From contig JAQFVV010000355.1 of NCBI GenBank assembly GCA_028023455.1, forward strand, positions 308,001-372,000: a DNA stretch of 64,000 bases. Direction: 5' to 3'. Position 1 is the first letter of the stretch; each line of letters begins with the position of its first letter. The DNA comes from Epiperipatus broadwayi. Taxonomy: Eukaryota; Onychophora; Udeonychophora; Euonychophora; Peripatidae. Below, piece by piece: positions 37,791-49,730 of this stretch. Position numbers and translations under genes: made by a program. Under the pieces are notes generated by a model, which was not told the DNA's origin, ran no database searches, and saw only the letters and a program-made list of their open reading frames with translations.

Positions 37791-38929
37791 TACAATTAAA
37801 CTCCCAGGTTTGTGAAGAGTGCCTGGTTTCAAATATTTATATATATATATTATTTTGGAAAAAAAATTTCGATGTATGAAATTTAAAATTTAATAGTGAT
37901 AATTTTAAGTTAAAAATTCAATTGAAGGATATTAAACTGCCACATAAAGCTATAGAACTTATTTAGGTAGAAAAAAAGAGGAAAAATCAATTGGGGGAAA
38001 AATAAGAAAATTGCACTGACTTTTAAATCACATTTTATCTTAGATATTTTTTTTTCTTTCATTTTTTAAAAAATATTTATATATATATACTTACACAGAT
38101 AAATCTAGTGCATGAATAGACAATGTTTTACATTTCGATCTAAAGTTTTAAGAATTGTAACAACTCTACGTTTATACGACTATTTACTAAAGTATTGATT
38201 TTTTTTATTGAAATCTAAACTTCAGCTTAACCTTGAATAAAATATTGAAAATTTTAAAAAAAATAATACACGTAGAAAAATTTTATATATATATAAATTC
38301 TTACCTTTTAAAGGTAAAATCTTTTCCAAAAAGTTACTTTAAAAGTAACAAGCTTCCAAAGAAATACAAGTGATTTATCAAATAATATTTGTTATTAAAT
38401 AAAATTTTTAGATTAAACTATATATATATTGTGAAATGGAATTGGTCTCATGGTTACTGCTTTATATAACTGCGGGTTGTTCTTTCAGTAATATATTTAA
38501 TAGATAATTCAATCATTGGAGAAGTTTTGAGATCAAAAATTTGTGAACACTTTATGTGATTATTCATATAATAAATGAATGTGGATAAGCTGTTCACCAA
38601 TGAGCATTATTCACTATTAGTGAATTTATTGGCCTTTTACCTACGAGTTTAGGTTAAAGAAAAAATGTATTTTTAGTTGCGTGATAATTATTAAGTGAAA
38701 TATCAGTAGAGTCTACTTAAAAGCAGCGTCAATATGTGTGTGAATGTTCTTTTTTTTAATATATTCTACAATTATGACAAAAAAAAACTAATTTATATCC
38801 TTTAATTCTATATAACTTATAATCTGATAAACTCACTTATTTATCACATTTTTTGAAACATTATAAATAGTTTGAAGTTATTCGGATTATTCTGCTGTTA
38901 TTAAACTTTACTGTGCAGTCTCTTTCATC
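37791..38929. other. Palindrome flank, then non-coding stretch
   Basis: 37791-37850 is the complement of the unit start at 37203-37262 (AAATATTTGAAACCAGGCACTC). The rest is AT-rich without recognised features. Confidence 0.5.
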
Positions 38930-39290
38930 ATGATTGTCTAGTTTTGTTCTCCAGCAATGTATAATCATTTATATGGTTGTCCTAACATTAGCATTCCACG
39001 CTAGACTGACAACAGGTTGTTTATTTAATTTTATCACCCAGTTCATATACATTTGATAGCCTGAGATGTGACAAAAATCCTTCATTTGCTATTGCTAAGA
39101 CACCTGCACATCATTATCAAAGATTACCGCTGAACAAGACCATGAAGATATATATTATCCTGGAAAGAAGATGCTATAAACCACTAAGAAAACTGGGAAA
39201 CCTGTTCACAAATACCATCCATAATCTCTAAAAACTGTCATGAATTCGGTGGTGATCATTCCAGAAAAGCCATAGTAAAACCTGGGTTAA
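38930..39290 (+). other. GC-richer block with a 61-codon open frame lacking an ATG start
   Basis: A plus-strand frame is open from about 38989 to a TAA near 39231 and encodes QQVVYLIL, SPSSYTFDSLRC, FAIAKTPAHHYQRLPLNK and LRKLGNLFTN in order. Residue use is more balanced than in the surrounding chance frames. An AG follows GACTGACAAC at its start and could be a weak splice acceptor. I recognise no family. It may be an exon, part of an unrecognised transposon, or chance. Confidence 0.22.
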
Positions 39291-39514
39291 TGTAAAAAAA
39301 TAATTCAAAGTCTAGACTTAAAAAAAAATATAGGGTAAGATTTCATTCTTTTTATAATTTTTTTTAAAGTTAAAAATGATTAAATTCTTACTACCTAATT
39401 TAAATTGGACTTAAACTATACTGAATAACAGTAATTAGTTTAATTTAATTTTATTTTATTATTGTTGTTATAATGTTATTTGCAAATAAATATGTTTCAA
39501 TTGTTAAATTGGCC

Positions 39515-40560
<1,046 letters not shown>

Positions 40561-40594
40561 ATAAATTTTATTAAATGCACATTATTATATTAAG

Positions 40595-40712
40595 TAATAT
40601 TTACTAAGGCTGTAACCTTAGGAATAAGCGTCTGAAAAATTTGAAGGTAGAGGTCCCTACTTTCGAATTTTTCAGATGCTTATTCCTAAGGTTACAGCCT
40701 TAGTAAATATTA
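40595..40712. mobile_element. 118-base near-perfect hairpin element
   Basis: Arms beginning TAATATTTACTAAGGCTGTA and ending in its complement pair over about 50 bases with very few mismatches. The loop GGTAGAGGTCCCTAC is itself nearly self-complementary. Trinucleotide-type sequence (GATAATGATAATAATAA, then AAG repeats) resumes immediately to the right, so the hairpin appears to have landed in, or grown within, the trinucleotide array. Confidence 0.85.
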
Positions 40713-40749
40713 GATAATGATAATAATAAAAAGAAGAAGAAGCTGAAAT

Positions 40750-42460
40750 CATATAATGGGTCAATTGATAGCTAATTGGACATCTTATATCAAGCATAAT
40801 GATTTTCTATACTATTTACTAAATCATTTGTCTTGACTAAATCAATTAAAGCAATATTTAAATCACTTTTTTGTCCCTGATACATTTTTGCATTTGCCTG
40901 GGAACAAAAAATTATATGTAGGGCTTTTTGATTGTCTAAACCTACACTAGTTTCTGGTAACCAAGCATTCCTCTATGACTGATTGCAGCTTATTTAATAA
41001 ATCTATAAAAGTATCTTTGCCATAATAGTAATGATATTCCATGATAATTTTTGCAATGTAGTCTAATATTGTTTTTAAAAATTGAAACAATAAAATCATG
41101 TTTAAAATTTGGAGGTATAACTTTGTGGTACATATTTTATAAAATTTTTAATATTTTTAAAGCCAACGTACCACTGCAATATTTTAAAAATTCTTATACA
41201 CTGCCATCATGAACTGCAGCTTTTCCACTTTTAAAATTATAAAGATATTTTGATTTTCATATTCTAAAATATAAAAAAAAATTTTTTTAAAGTTATCATC
41301 TCAACTTGTGTATTATTATTATACTCGGTATGATCAAAATAATCCTTTCATTTGTTCAAAATGTTATTTTTATTATATAAGAGGGTGCTACTTGAGCATA
41401 ATAGGATTGTAATACTAGAATGACCACAATCAGAAATTTTTTGCGTTTCATTTACAATTTTATACACTAATTTTATTACAGTCTTTTTGTCAGATATTGA
41501 AAATAAACCTTCAGATCTTCATATATATTATTCTATCAATTAAACCATGCCTAATGTTTTTAATTAATTACTGTCAGAAAACAGTCACAGTTTTTTTTAG
41601 TGAACTCCGAAAATAAATTTCCTTCTATCCATAACATACTATTTAAGAGAATTTTATGCTTCATGAATATAACACTCATGAAAGGTCATGTTATCAGGTT
41701 TAGTGTTTAATAGGTGCTAACATTTAGTGTGTAAAGTAGACTCTTCTAAGAAAAAACATCAATTTTCTTGTAAATATGTCTAAAATAGTATCTATTTTAA
41801 TGCAATTATTATTTTAATCATGGAAGCATTAATCTGAAAAATGGTCAACAATCTGCACCTTTAAAGGCTTGCATAATATGAATTTCTCTCATTCACACTC
41901 CTAATTATAACAATCTATCAAAGGTCATTGTTTAGAGCATGGATCTGTCTAAACAAAGCATGTCAATTGTTTAAAACTTCAATAATAACAAATTTAATTT
42001 GGAGCATCAATTACATTATTTACAAATAACTTTTAGCCAAAGTCTAATATTTGTACTAGCATGTGTATTAAAATTTAATCTTTCAATAACAAATAATATC
42101 TAACAAAAAATAAATGCTTTCTTTTACTGAATTCACCTTTTATATGATTAAAACATAGGCACTAATAAAATGAGCACCTATTATGCAAGATAAATTTTAA
42201 TATCATTAGGCTTTTACTGATAGAATGAGAAATTCGAACAATAAAAATAATAAATTAGACTTTATAGAAATTATTACACCATGTTTTATTTTTTTCACAG
42301 ATTAAGTATTACTTTTATTCTTTTAAACTTCCTTTCTCTATGATACAAATTCCATGAAGAGTAGCTATATCAAGATTTTAACAGCTCTTCAACACCAGTA
42401 CATTTTTTTGTTCTACTCTTTAAAAATTTGTATCAAGTAAAGTTCTACACATCTCATAAA
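40750..42460 (-). pseudogene. Decayed LINE ORF2: APE endonuclease and reverse transcriptase, copy 1
   Basis: The minus strand, with frame changes, gives endonuclease landmarks first: KKIKHGVIISIKSNLL (about 42300-42245), IGAHFISAYVLI (about 42175-42140), and KVQIVDHFSD (about 41865-41835; the family has GADCWTDHRL). It then gives a linker landmark TLLYNKNNILNK..KDYFDH (about 41395-41325) and reverse transcriptase landmarks DFIVSIFKNNIRLHCKNYHGIS (about 41100-41030) and SDLNIALIDLVKTNDLVN (about 40870-40805; the family has DLxxAFIDLTKAFDTVN). The frame stops near 40750 beside the trinucleotide array, before the FADD box. Many stops and losses, so it is dead. It is an APE-type non-LTR retrotransposon. 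I do not name the clade. Confidence 0.82.
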
Positions 42461-42778
42461 ATTATCTTTAAAAATTTTAATTTTTAGGAATTTGAATCTG
42501 ATTAGTATTTTAAAAGACTATTATAAAATGTGCGTAAGCTTTAGCAGTAGTGTAATAATTATGTTTTTATTTTGAAGTTTATCTGGTGACAGAATTTACT
42601 GTTAAGAACACCATTTGGTATTAGTATTATATTTTATGTTTTGTAAAATATTTTTAAGAAAATTATCATGATCCATAATTTTATAGAATGCCTTCTAGTT
42701 TTCTCATAACTTAATTTTTTGTGTTTAGTTCTTGAAAACTTTTTTTTTTCATATGTCCAAGTTAAAAATGTAAATTTA

Positions 42779-42892
42779 TTTTTTTCCCATATGTCAAAGC
42801 ATCAGCCAGGAAGTGTACCCATGACAACTGTCTGCAAGCACCTGCTTGCTTGTAAGACAACTGTGCTGACCTCTCGGCTACCAACACTTGAC
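42779..42892 (-). mobile_element. tRNA-derived SINE, copy 2
   Basis: The minus strand begins GTCAAGTGTTGG and carries box A TAGCCGAGAGGTC, matching the pol III consensus, then a decayed box B region (GGGTACACTTCC) and CTGGCTGATGCTTTGACATATG as in copy 1. It ends in an A-rich tail (T-run at 42781-42785 and before). No clear target duplication. The 67-residue plus-strand frame over it is a shadow. It lies just upstream of the first LINE copy on the same strand. Confidence 0.82.
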
Positions 42893-44329
42893 AAAACTAT
42901 TTTAATATTAAAAGAGATATGATTTTAAAAGTATTGTTCTTTGTTCAAAAACAGACATAGATAATAAAAAAAAAACAATTAGTTTTTATTTAGAATGTAA
43001 GCAGTGCAAAAGAATTAATGAACATGAGAAGTTTTGTTGAAAAGTTTTTGAAGATCATTTTTACTTTCATATTCTCCCATCTTTGCACTTTTGACCTTTT
43101 TATGCTCTTTGTTAAAAATCCATTTTATCAATTCTTTTATTGAGAAAGCAGTAGAAATTTATTTCCAGAGCTGATGATAATATAACAATAGTATTGATAT
43201 TTATAAAAATGTAAAAAAGGACAATGTTGATTATAAATGTAAATGACTCACACACAATACAGCAAATGCAAGTACTAAAAAAGCATACATAAAAAGGAAC
43301 AATAAATATAACTTAAATATTTTAATTTGTATTTACAGATTATAGAAAGCTACTTGAAACTATTATCATTTTGCTTGCGAGTAAATTTGTAGCATATAAC
43401 AATGTAGTTTTGAAAAATATTTATAATTTAATAGATTCTATAAACAGATGATTGCATATTTCCAAAAAGTTTCATGGAAGGTAAGATGCTGGCTAAAATG
43501 GGTATGAATAAAACATTTGTTAAATAATATGATTATTTCACATATAATGCTACAGAAATTCAGAAAGTTATAATATTTACAACACAAAAATGAAAAATAA
43601 TAAATAAAACTAAACAGCCATTCTGGAAGAAGCCATTGTAACTTCAAAAGAAAAAAAAGGACAGAGAAAAAAAATGTTTCAAAAATAAGTTTTGTAATGA
43701 TTATTACAAACCAATCTGTGAAAAATAAATATGTTCAGATATAGAATACACTAAACAATTTATATGTTTACATGATCATTTATGATATTGTTTTTCAATT
43801 TCTTCAGAAGAAAACTGTTCTTTCTGAAACATTTAAATACCATGTCTAATTGAAGCTTTCCAATATATTCTATTTTCCCTCATATTTTTTTCACTCAAAA
43901 CAGTTAACATTGTAGTTCTTTAGAATGTCATTGAAATAATTATTGTAATGTACAAGGGTTTACTTCTCATAAAAAATTATGCTCAAATTTATTATAAAAC
44001 TTCTGTATAGGGTGTTTTCCATTGTTTATTAACTTTGTACATTAATGCAATGAAGATGTGCCTCTGCAATAGTAAACTCTATTATCCAGCTATTTAAAAA
44101 AACCTATTGATATGTTAGTATCTTGCCATTGTATATTTAAAATTAAAGAGCATGCTTAAGTAAAACATTTGTAATACATTCATGTTGCATCTACATAACA
44201 AACTATGTAAAATAACAGCTTTATAACCAGATAACTTATTTGCAATTTTTCCTAGGTAACTCAGAAATTTATTTGTCAACACATGATAAATATTGAAAAG
44301 ATAGAATGAATCCACCTATCTTTTTAATA
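42893..44329. other. Stretch without recognised gene between LINE copies
   Basis: By position this could be the continuation of the second LINE copy (linker and reverse transcriptase), but I could not align any landmark. Short frames at 43438-43647 and 44115-44315 are low-complexity. Confidence 0.4.
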
Positions 44330-45012
44330 GCTATTGAAATTTAGTATTTATAGTAAATTCTTCTAAAGAATAAACATCAATGTTGTTGTGAATATAATTG
44401 GAATAATATCTATCTTTTAATGCAACAATCATTTTATTCTTCAAATGTAACAGTCTACAATTTGTGCAACAATCTGCATTTTTATGTGCTCAAGCAATGT
44501 GAACTTATCTTTTATTCTTGCATCTAACTATAATGTAATTTATTAAATGTCACTGTATTGACTGTAGGTCTACTCATGTTCTGTAATAGTGATTTTTTAT
44601 ATAAACAAAGTATTTGTAATAGTCAACCCATTTTGTATATAAATTCGATAATAAACTATTTGGATTTATAGAACCAATATCTTTATTTCCAATAACTTTT
44701 GGCCAATATCTACTATCATTAAGCAGAAAAAAATAATATTTTAATACAAGTTGATTCTTATATCCATTAAGCTTTTCATTGATACAATCAAGAATTATAA
44801 CAATAAAAGATACTAAATTAGATTTACAGAAAATCCAGAACCATGTATTGTCTTTTCACTGATTAAACTGTTTTTTCCAAAAAACTTGTATTTATATATC
44901 TCTTCTATTAAACTTTCTTCTTCTGGGAGAAACGTTTCACTAAAAGTAGTTATATCAATCTTACATCTTAACATCTTTTTAGCCACTAATGATGTCCTTT
45001 GATCTTGTCTTG
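44330..45012 (-). pseudogene. LINE endonuclease domain, copy 2 (partly open)
   Basis: From 45012 to 44813 the minus strand has one open frame of about 66 codons reading RQDQRTSLVAKKML, RCKIDITTFSETFLPEEE, SLIEEIYKYKFFGKN and SEKTIHGSGFSVNL in order. This is the N-terminal part of an APE-like LINE endonuclease: the ALxExR/SET box, the YKFFWxG strand and the HGVGF strand. The Glu of SET is kept, so a catalytic residue survives here. The lower part (44813-44330) is diverged and closed, but aligns base by base with copy 1 at 41720-42200. The preceding sequence (WNVRTL-like, KCVNFT) also fits the family start. Confidence 0.82.
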
Positions 45013-45330
45013 AAGTATTGCATCATGTAAAGTTCACACATTTCATCTAGCTAAGAAATATTATATACCACTATTGCTGCATGGTAATCTAGCCAGTCTG
45101 GGTGGGACAGGTCTTTTCTTTTTAGCTCATGCTCCCAAACATTAAGAAGCAATGAAGGGCAGGTTTGCAGTCTTTAATAGTGATATTTATTCAAGACAAT
45201 ACAATAACTAGTGAATTAAATGGGTTTCAGTGTGGCAGTAATTTTAGCTGGCAAATGTGGATATTAACATAATAATAGCAGCTGCAATCACAAAAAGTTA
45301 TAGACTGGATATTAGAAAGATGCGTTGGTT
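45013..45330 (-). other. Probable 5' part of LINE copy 2
   Basis: A less AT-rich block lies directly upstream of the endonuclease frame on the minus strand. It contains CCTGTCCCACCCAGACTGG and no other features. By position it would be the 5' untranslated region or the start of ORF2. Confidence 0.4.
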
Positions 45331-46460
45331 TTTCTTGTCATAGTGAGCGATTAAAATTTTATTCAGTTAATTAACTGCTTGAACAACTGATATGTACATA
45401 TATGTGTGTGTGTGCGTGTGTGTGTCTGTGTGTAGAGTGAATTGTGTTTTTAAGTGACAATGACACGATATGATAATATTCTAAAGGAAGAATTTATTTG
45501 CGTTTCAATTTATTTAATGTAAAACATTAAGAAGTATCTATATTTTATCTTATAACTAAATTAAATATATTGATCAGCTAATGGATTGCCTGTCATTAAC
45601 GCTTATATATGCTTATTTAAAAGTAATTTGATTGTCATATTTTTTCATTTTAGTTTTTAACTAAATTGCTTTTAAATGTCAAACATTTTTTAGAACTAAT
45701 TTATTTTGCTTTTTTCTATTGTTGTAATCGTTTAATTAAATAATCATTTTATTTATATCTTACTAATTAAAAATTAAATGGTATAAATACACTTTACATA
45801 TGAATACCTGATTTAATGTTATTGATTTTTTTCTTTTACACTACATTGTATTGATTTTTTTTTTTTTTATATTAAATAGATACAATTTTTATATGAGTTT
45901 AGGAGTGATGGAAATTATTTTATATCGTAAGAAAAAAATCTTGATTTACATTTTTAAATAATTTTTTTAAAATAATATTATTCGGACTTAATATAATTTC
46001 AGTGAATATAAAATTGGAACTAACAATTTAGTACAAAAACATTTGGTGAGCAGAATTATACCTTTGAATTTTTAAAAAAAAAAGTTAAAAAAAATTCAAA
46101 AAATATATTAAGGTGAAACTAGAACTCTACCAATAATATAACAGTCTAATGATAAAATCATTAAAAATAAATATATATCAAAGGCAAACTTAGTTTTTCC
46201 TATGTTTCAGCTAGACACAAAGCAAAATAGTGTTGTCTGATTAATTTCGTGTGCAATAATAATATTTAAGACTGGCGATATTTTACATTTATCTCACATT
46301 CCAAATTACTTAGTACTGTTTACTGAATTATTTTTAAATATAATGAATCTGTAATTTCATTTTCATTTGGCTTATATAATTAAAGGATAGAAATACTTTA
46401 ACCTACAATAATTACAAATGATATCACATGATCACTATTTCTCATGCTTGCTCTTAACTG
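45331..46460. other. Non-coding stretch with a TG-rich microsatellite
   Basis: An imperfect (TG)n lies at about 45403-45433. Otherwise AT-rich without recognised features. Confidence 0.55.
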
Positions 46461-46789
46461 TTAAAAGAGGCAATACTTTCTATATGTATTGCCAATCAGT
46501 GCAAGCCAGAGCAATCAATGGATGCCAGAAGGCTTGTGCATAAAATCCCCATCTAGTGCCTACTCATCCAATATCCCCAGTCTAGTTTCTGGCTTGTGGC
46601 CTTCATCTAGCTACAGTGCTCTCAGATCCAAGGCTCCTCACTGATGAAGGCCACAAGCCAGAAACTAGTCTGCAGATATTGGATGAGTAGGCACTGGATG
46701 AAGATTTTATGCACAAGCCTTCTGGCATCCATTGATCACTCTGTCTTGCACTAAGTGGCAATACATATAGAGAGTTTTGCCTGTTTTAA
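46461..46789. mobile_element. Foldback element of 330 bases
   Basis: The left arm from 46461 (TTAAAAGAGGCAATACTTTC ... CTTGTGGCCTTCATC) pairs with the right arm ending at 46789 (GATGAAGGCCACAAGCC ... GTTTTGCCTGTTTTAA). Arms are about 150 bases with small indels and a central loop of about 35 bases. The arms are markedly less AT-rich than the flanks. It resembles no other repeat in this window. A non-autonomous foldback transposon is likely. Confidence 0.85.
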
Positions 46790-46898
46790 TAATTTGATTA
46801 CAAATGATATATGATAACACTATTAATCTACAAATAAATACTCTATTTTTATATTATTTGTTTTAATGGATCATGTGTCCTTTTCATAAGTATTCTAA

Positions 46899-46930
<32 letters not shown>
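46899..46930. repeat. Short (TA)n tract
   Basis: TA units with one G interruption. The 60-residue frame starting at 46873 passes through it and is not credible. Confidence 0.85.
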
Positions 46931-47314
46931 TTCAAAACTCAAATACATTTGAATTTGAGCTCATGCAGTTCAAATTTTATATGCACTTTTCTGATTTAGT
47001 GACATCTCATGTTGCTTGTAGTTTAAACAGCTATAATTGTTTTCATTTTTTTTAATTAACAGCCTTTTTGCTAATTTTTCAAAGAAATATAAAATATGCT
47101 TAAAATACTTAAATTATTACTTCACTAAATTAATCATAACAATAATAAAAGTGAAATTTATTTTATTATAATAACTATTTACAATAAAAAAATTGATTCC
47201 AGTTAAACAAAATAAAGTTCATTTTTTCAGTTTTGTGACTTTATGCCTATATTATTTAAATCTTTTTATATAAACATTTTACTATGTATTTAGAGCAGAT
47301 CTGAATGCAGACCA

Positions 47315-47440
47315 TGTATATCAGCTGTATACGATGGAGTAGATGATTAAAGAAAGCTTGAAAGTCTGGGTTCAAATCCCCTCTAATTATATCTAGCTTA
47401 AGTATATATACTATACTTGTATTCAAATATTTAATATGTA
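47315..47440 (-). mobile_element. Foldback-family end fragment
   Basis: It contains CAGCTGTATACGATGGAGTAGATGATT, then GCTTGAAAGTCTGGGTTCAAATCCCCTCTA, the complement of the family's unit start. ATATCTAGCTTAAGTATATATA and TGTATTCAAATATTTAATAT follow, as at the right end of the 22 kb copy. Confidence 0.6.
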
Positions 47441-48324
47441 TTGTAAATAATGTTTATAATAAAAAATCAAATTTAACATTATATTTTTATAAATCAGATA
47501 ATCTTCTTAGAAATACTATGTGACCCCGTTTATATCATATATGCGATTGTGGCAGGGATTTTTATAATAATTGTATCAAAATGGAAAATAATTTTGTGTT
47601 ATACTAAAAAGCTTGTTTTGGCATTTCGAATAGTTTTTTATTAGAAAATATAAAATATTTTATATTTTGGTGGTTATGAATATTTTCTTAATAACTGAAA
47701 ATTCATATGATAGGACATAAAAAAAATTATATCCATATTAATTTTTCACATTCAAGTTAAATGTTAATTTCTTTAAATTATTTGCAAATGGTTTAAAATT
47801 TTTGACTTATAAGGATTAAGCAATTATCCTTTGCTATATAAATATTATTTTTTATTACTACAAATTATTCTGAGCACTATACATAATTGTTGTTGTTTTT
47901 TTTGTCCACTCTCTTTATTTAGCTTGATTTTTTTTTCTATTTATTTTAATTTAATCACAGATACACTTTCTATTACAAACTGCCCAATCAACCAATGTTT
48001 TAAAATAACTGGTATATTTCTAAGTAAAATTAATCTATTGTTTCTATTAGAAGAATTCAGTTGTTTAAAGCATTAGCACAACTACAGAATAAAGAATGGC
48101 CATAAAATAATTATATTTAAAGAGTGAAGTAAGTTCAATAAGTTTTTTTGGGTATGATAGCTAATAAGAATATGGAATATAATTTTAATATATTTTGAAG
48201 ATTTTGATTCGATATATATGCATTAACCCTTTTCCCGCCTCTTACGAAGCTCCTCGTAGACATCTCACGTCACTCTAATCTGCCAGTTCTTATGCTAAAA
48301 ATTCGTTTGATAGGTTTTGAATAG
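47441..48324. other. Non-coding AT-rich stretch
   Basis: The 81-residue frame at 47831-48076 is hydrophobic low complexity with no recognised family. A short GC-rich patch with a TTACGAAGCTCCTCGTAGA palindrome lies at 48241-48260, next to repeat R2. Confidence 0.5.
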
Positions 48325-49010
48325 GTTTTTTAAAGTTCTGTAAGATGGTACCCTCTTCCGAATTATTTTACAAGTAAAAAATAAAAAAAAAACGCATTTA
48401 AACCTAAACAAAGAAAGAACATCGGTTGTAATTGGTTGTTAGTGAGCTCTCAGCCGAAAAAGACATTCTGATTGGCTGGAAAGAACAAAGAAACTGCCTG
48501 ATCAAAGAAAATAAAGAAAAATGCTGAGATTTTCATTTCGAATATAATTTTAAAGAATATTAAGTATATATTCAGTAATTACAAATGATTTTCAGAGAGA
48601 ATACTAAAAAAACAAAATTATTTTCGAAAAATATTGAAGATTTTAGTAAAAATATTAAAGATTTAATAAAAAGAAATATTTACTTTTCTATAACGTAAAA
48701 GTCGACCTTTTTGTTTATATTATAGCTTTTATGTTGCCGAAATTGAATATTTTAGAATAAATAAATAGCAATTTATTTTTGAAAGAACTTTCGTTCTCTT
48801 CATAACCTGAACAATTAGTAATATACTTTTTATAAACGTATCTGAGTTGAATTTAATATTATAGGCGAATATGTTTTAACTATAGGCTTTGTCTTCAGTT
48901 TGTGAGTTGGCCAATTAAAAGATTTGATTTTTACCTCATACAACCAATAATATAATTAGCGGTTAAAAGGTTAAATTTCAAACCAATTACTTTTACTGAA
49001 TGTAAAATAA
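48325..49010 (+). repeat. Dispersed repeat R2, copy 2
   Basis: Counterpart of 27295-28620: TCTGTAAGATGGTACCCTCT, GAATTATTTTACAAGTAAAAAA, GATTGGCTGG, GCAATTTATTTTTGAAAGAACTTTCG, then GTTGGCCAATTAAAAG and TTTTTACCTCATA. It lacks the direct-repeat and hairpin segment found inside copy 1. Confidence 0.6.
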
Positions 49011-49730
49011 GCATGATGTGGTTTTCTTCAATAATAAAATATTTAAGTATTACAACGTAAACTAGCCTAAAGTAGAACTGAAAACAAATACAAATTATTG
49101 CCTTAAATATTAATCAATAAATTATATGGGCTAATGCTAAAGCTAGTATTGACCCATTTGGTTTGACATAAATATTCATATAATTGTTGGAAATAGGACA
49201 TTTTAGTACCACAGTAAATGTAATAATAATGAAAATAGGGTTTCCTTTTAAGAGTATTTATTCTCAAATTATTATTGTGTGATCAGAAATATATACTACA
49301 AAATAAAATGTAACTTTAAAAAAAGCAAATTTATTTTAAAATAAGATTAAAATAGAAAGTGATTGTCTTTGAACATAATTTAGACATTTGATTTATTTAT
49401 TTATTTTTTAATTTACTTGACAAAGACTAATTAGATAGTTTAAAGTGCTTCTAGATGGATTAAAAGTTTGACTTTATATTATTGTATTTGTTCTATTATT
49501 TAAATATAAAATTATGTAAGTTAAAGGAATACAGACATTGATTAAACTTAATAAAATAAAGATTTTGATTGTCTGTTATAGAGTTCATAAATTTGTCATT
49601 TTAATAATTTTCACACTCACAACTTTAATATATATTTATGAATTTATATTGACCATGGTTTATAAATCCTAGTATTAATTAATACATCAGTAATTGAGCT
49701 TGATGAAGTACTTATCTTAATATATATATA
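49011..49730. other. Non-coding AT-rich stretch
   Basis: No feature recognised. Ends with a short TA tract that forms the left flank of the next element. Confidence 0.5.
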
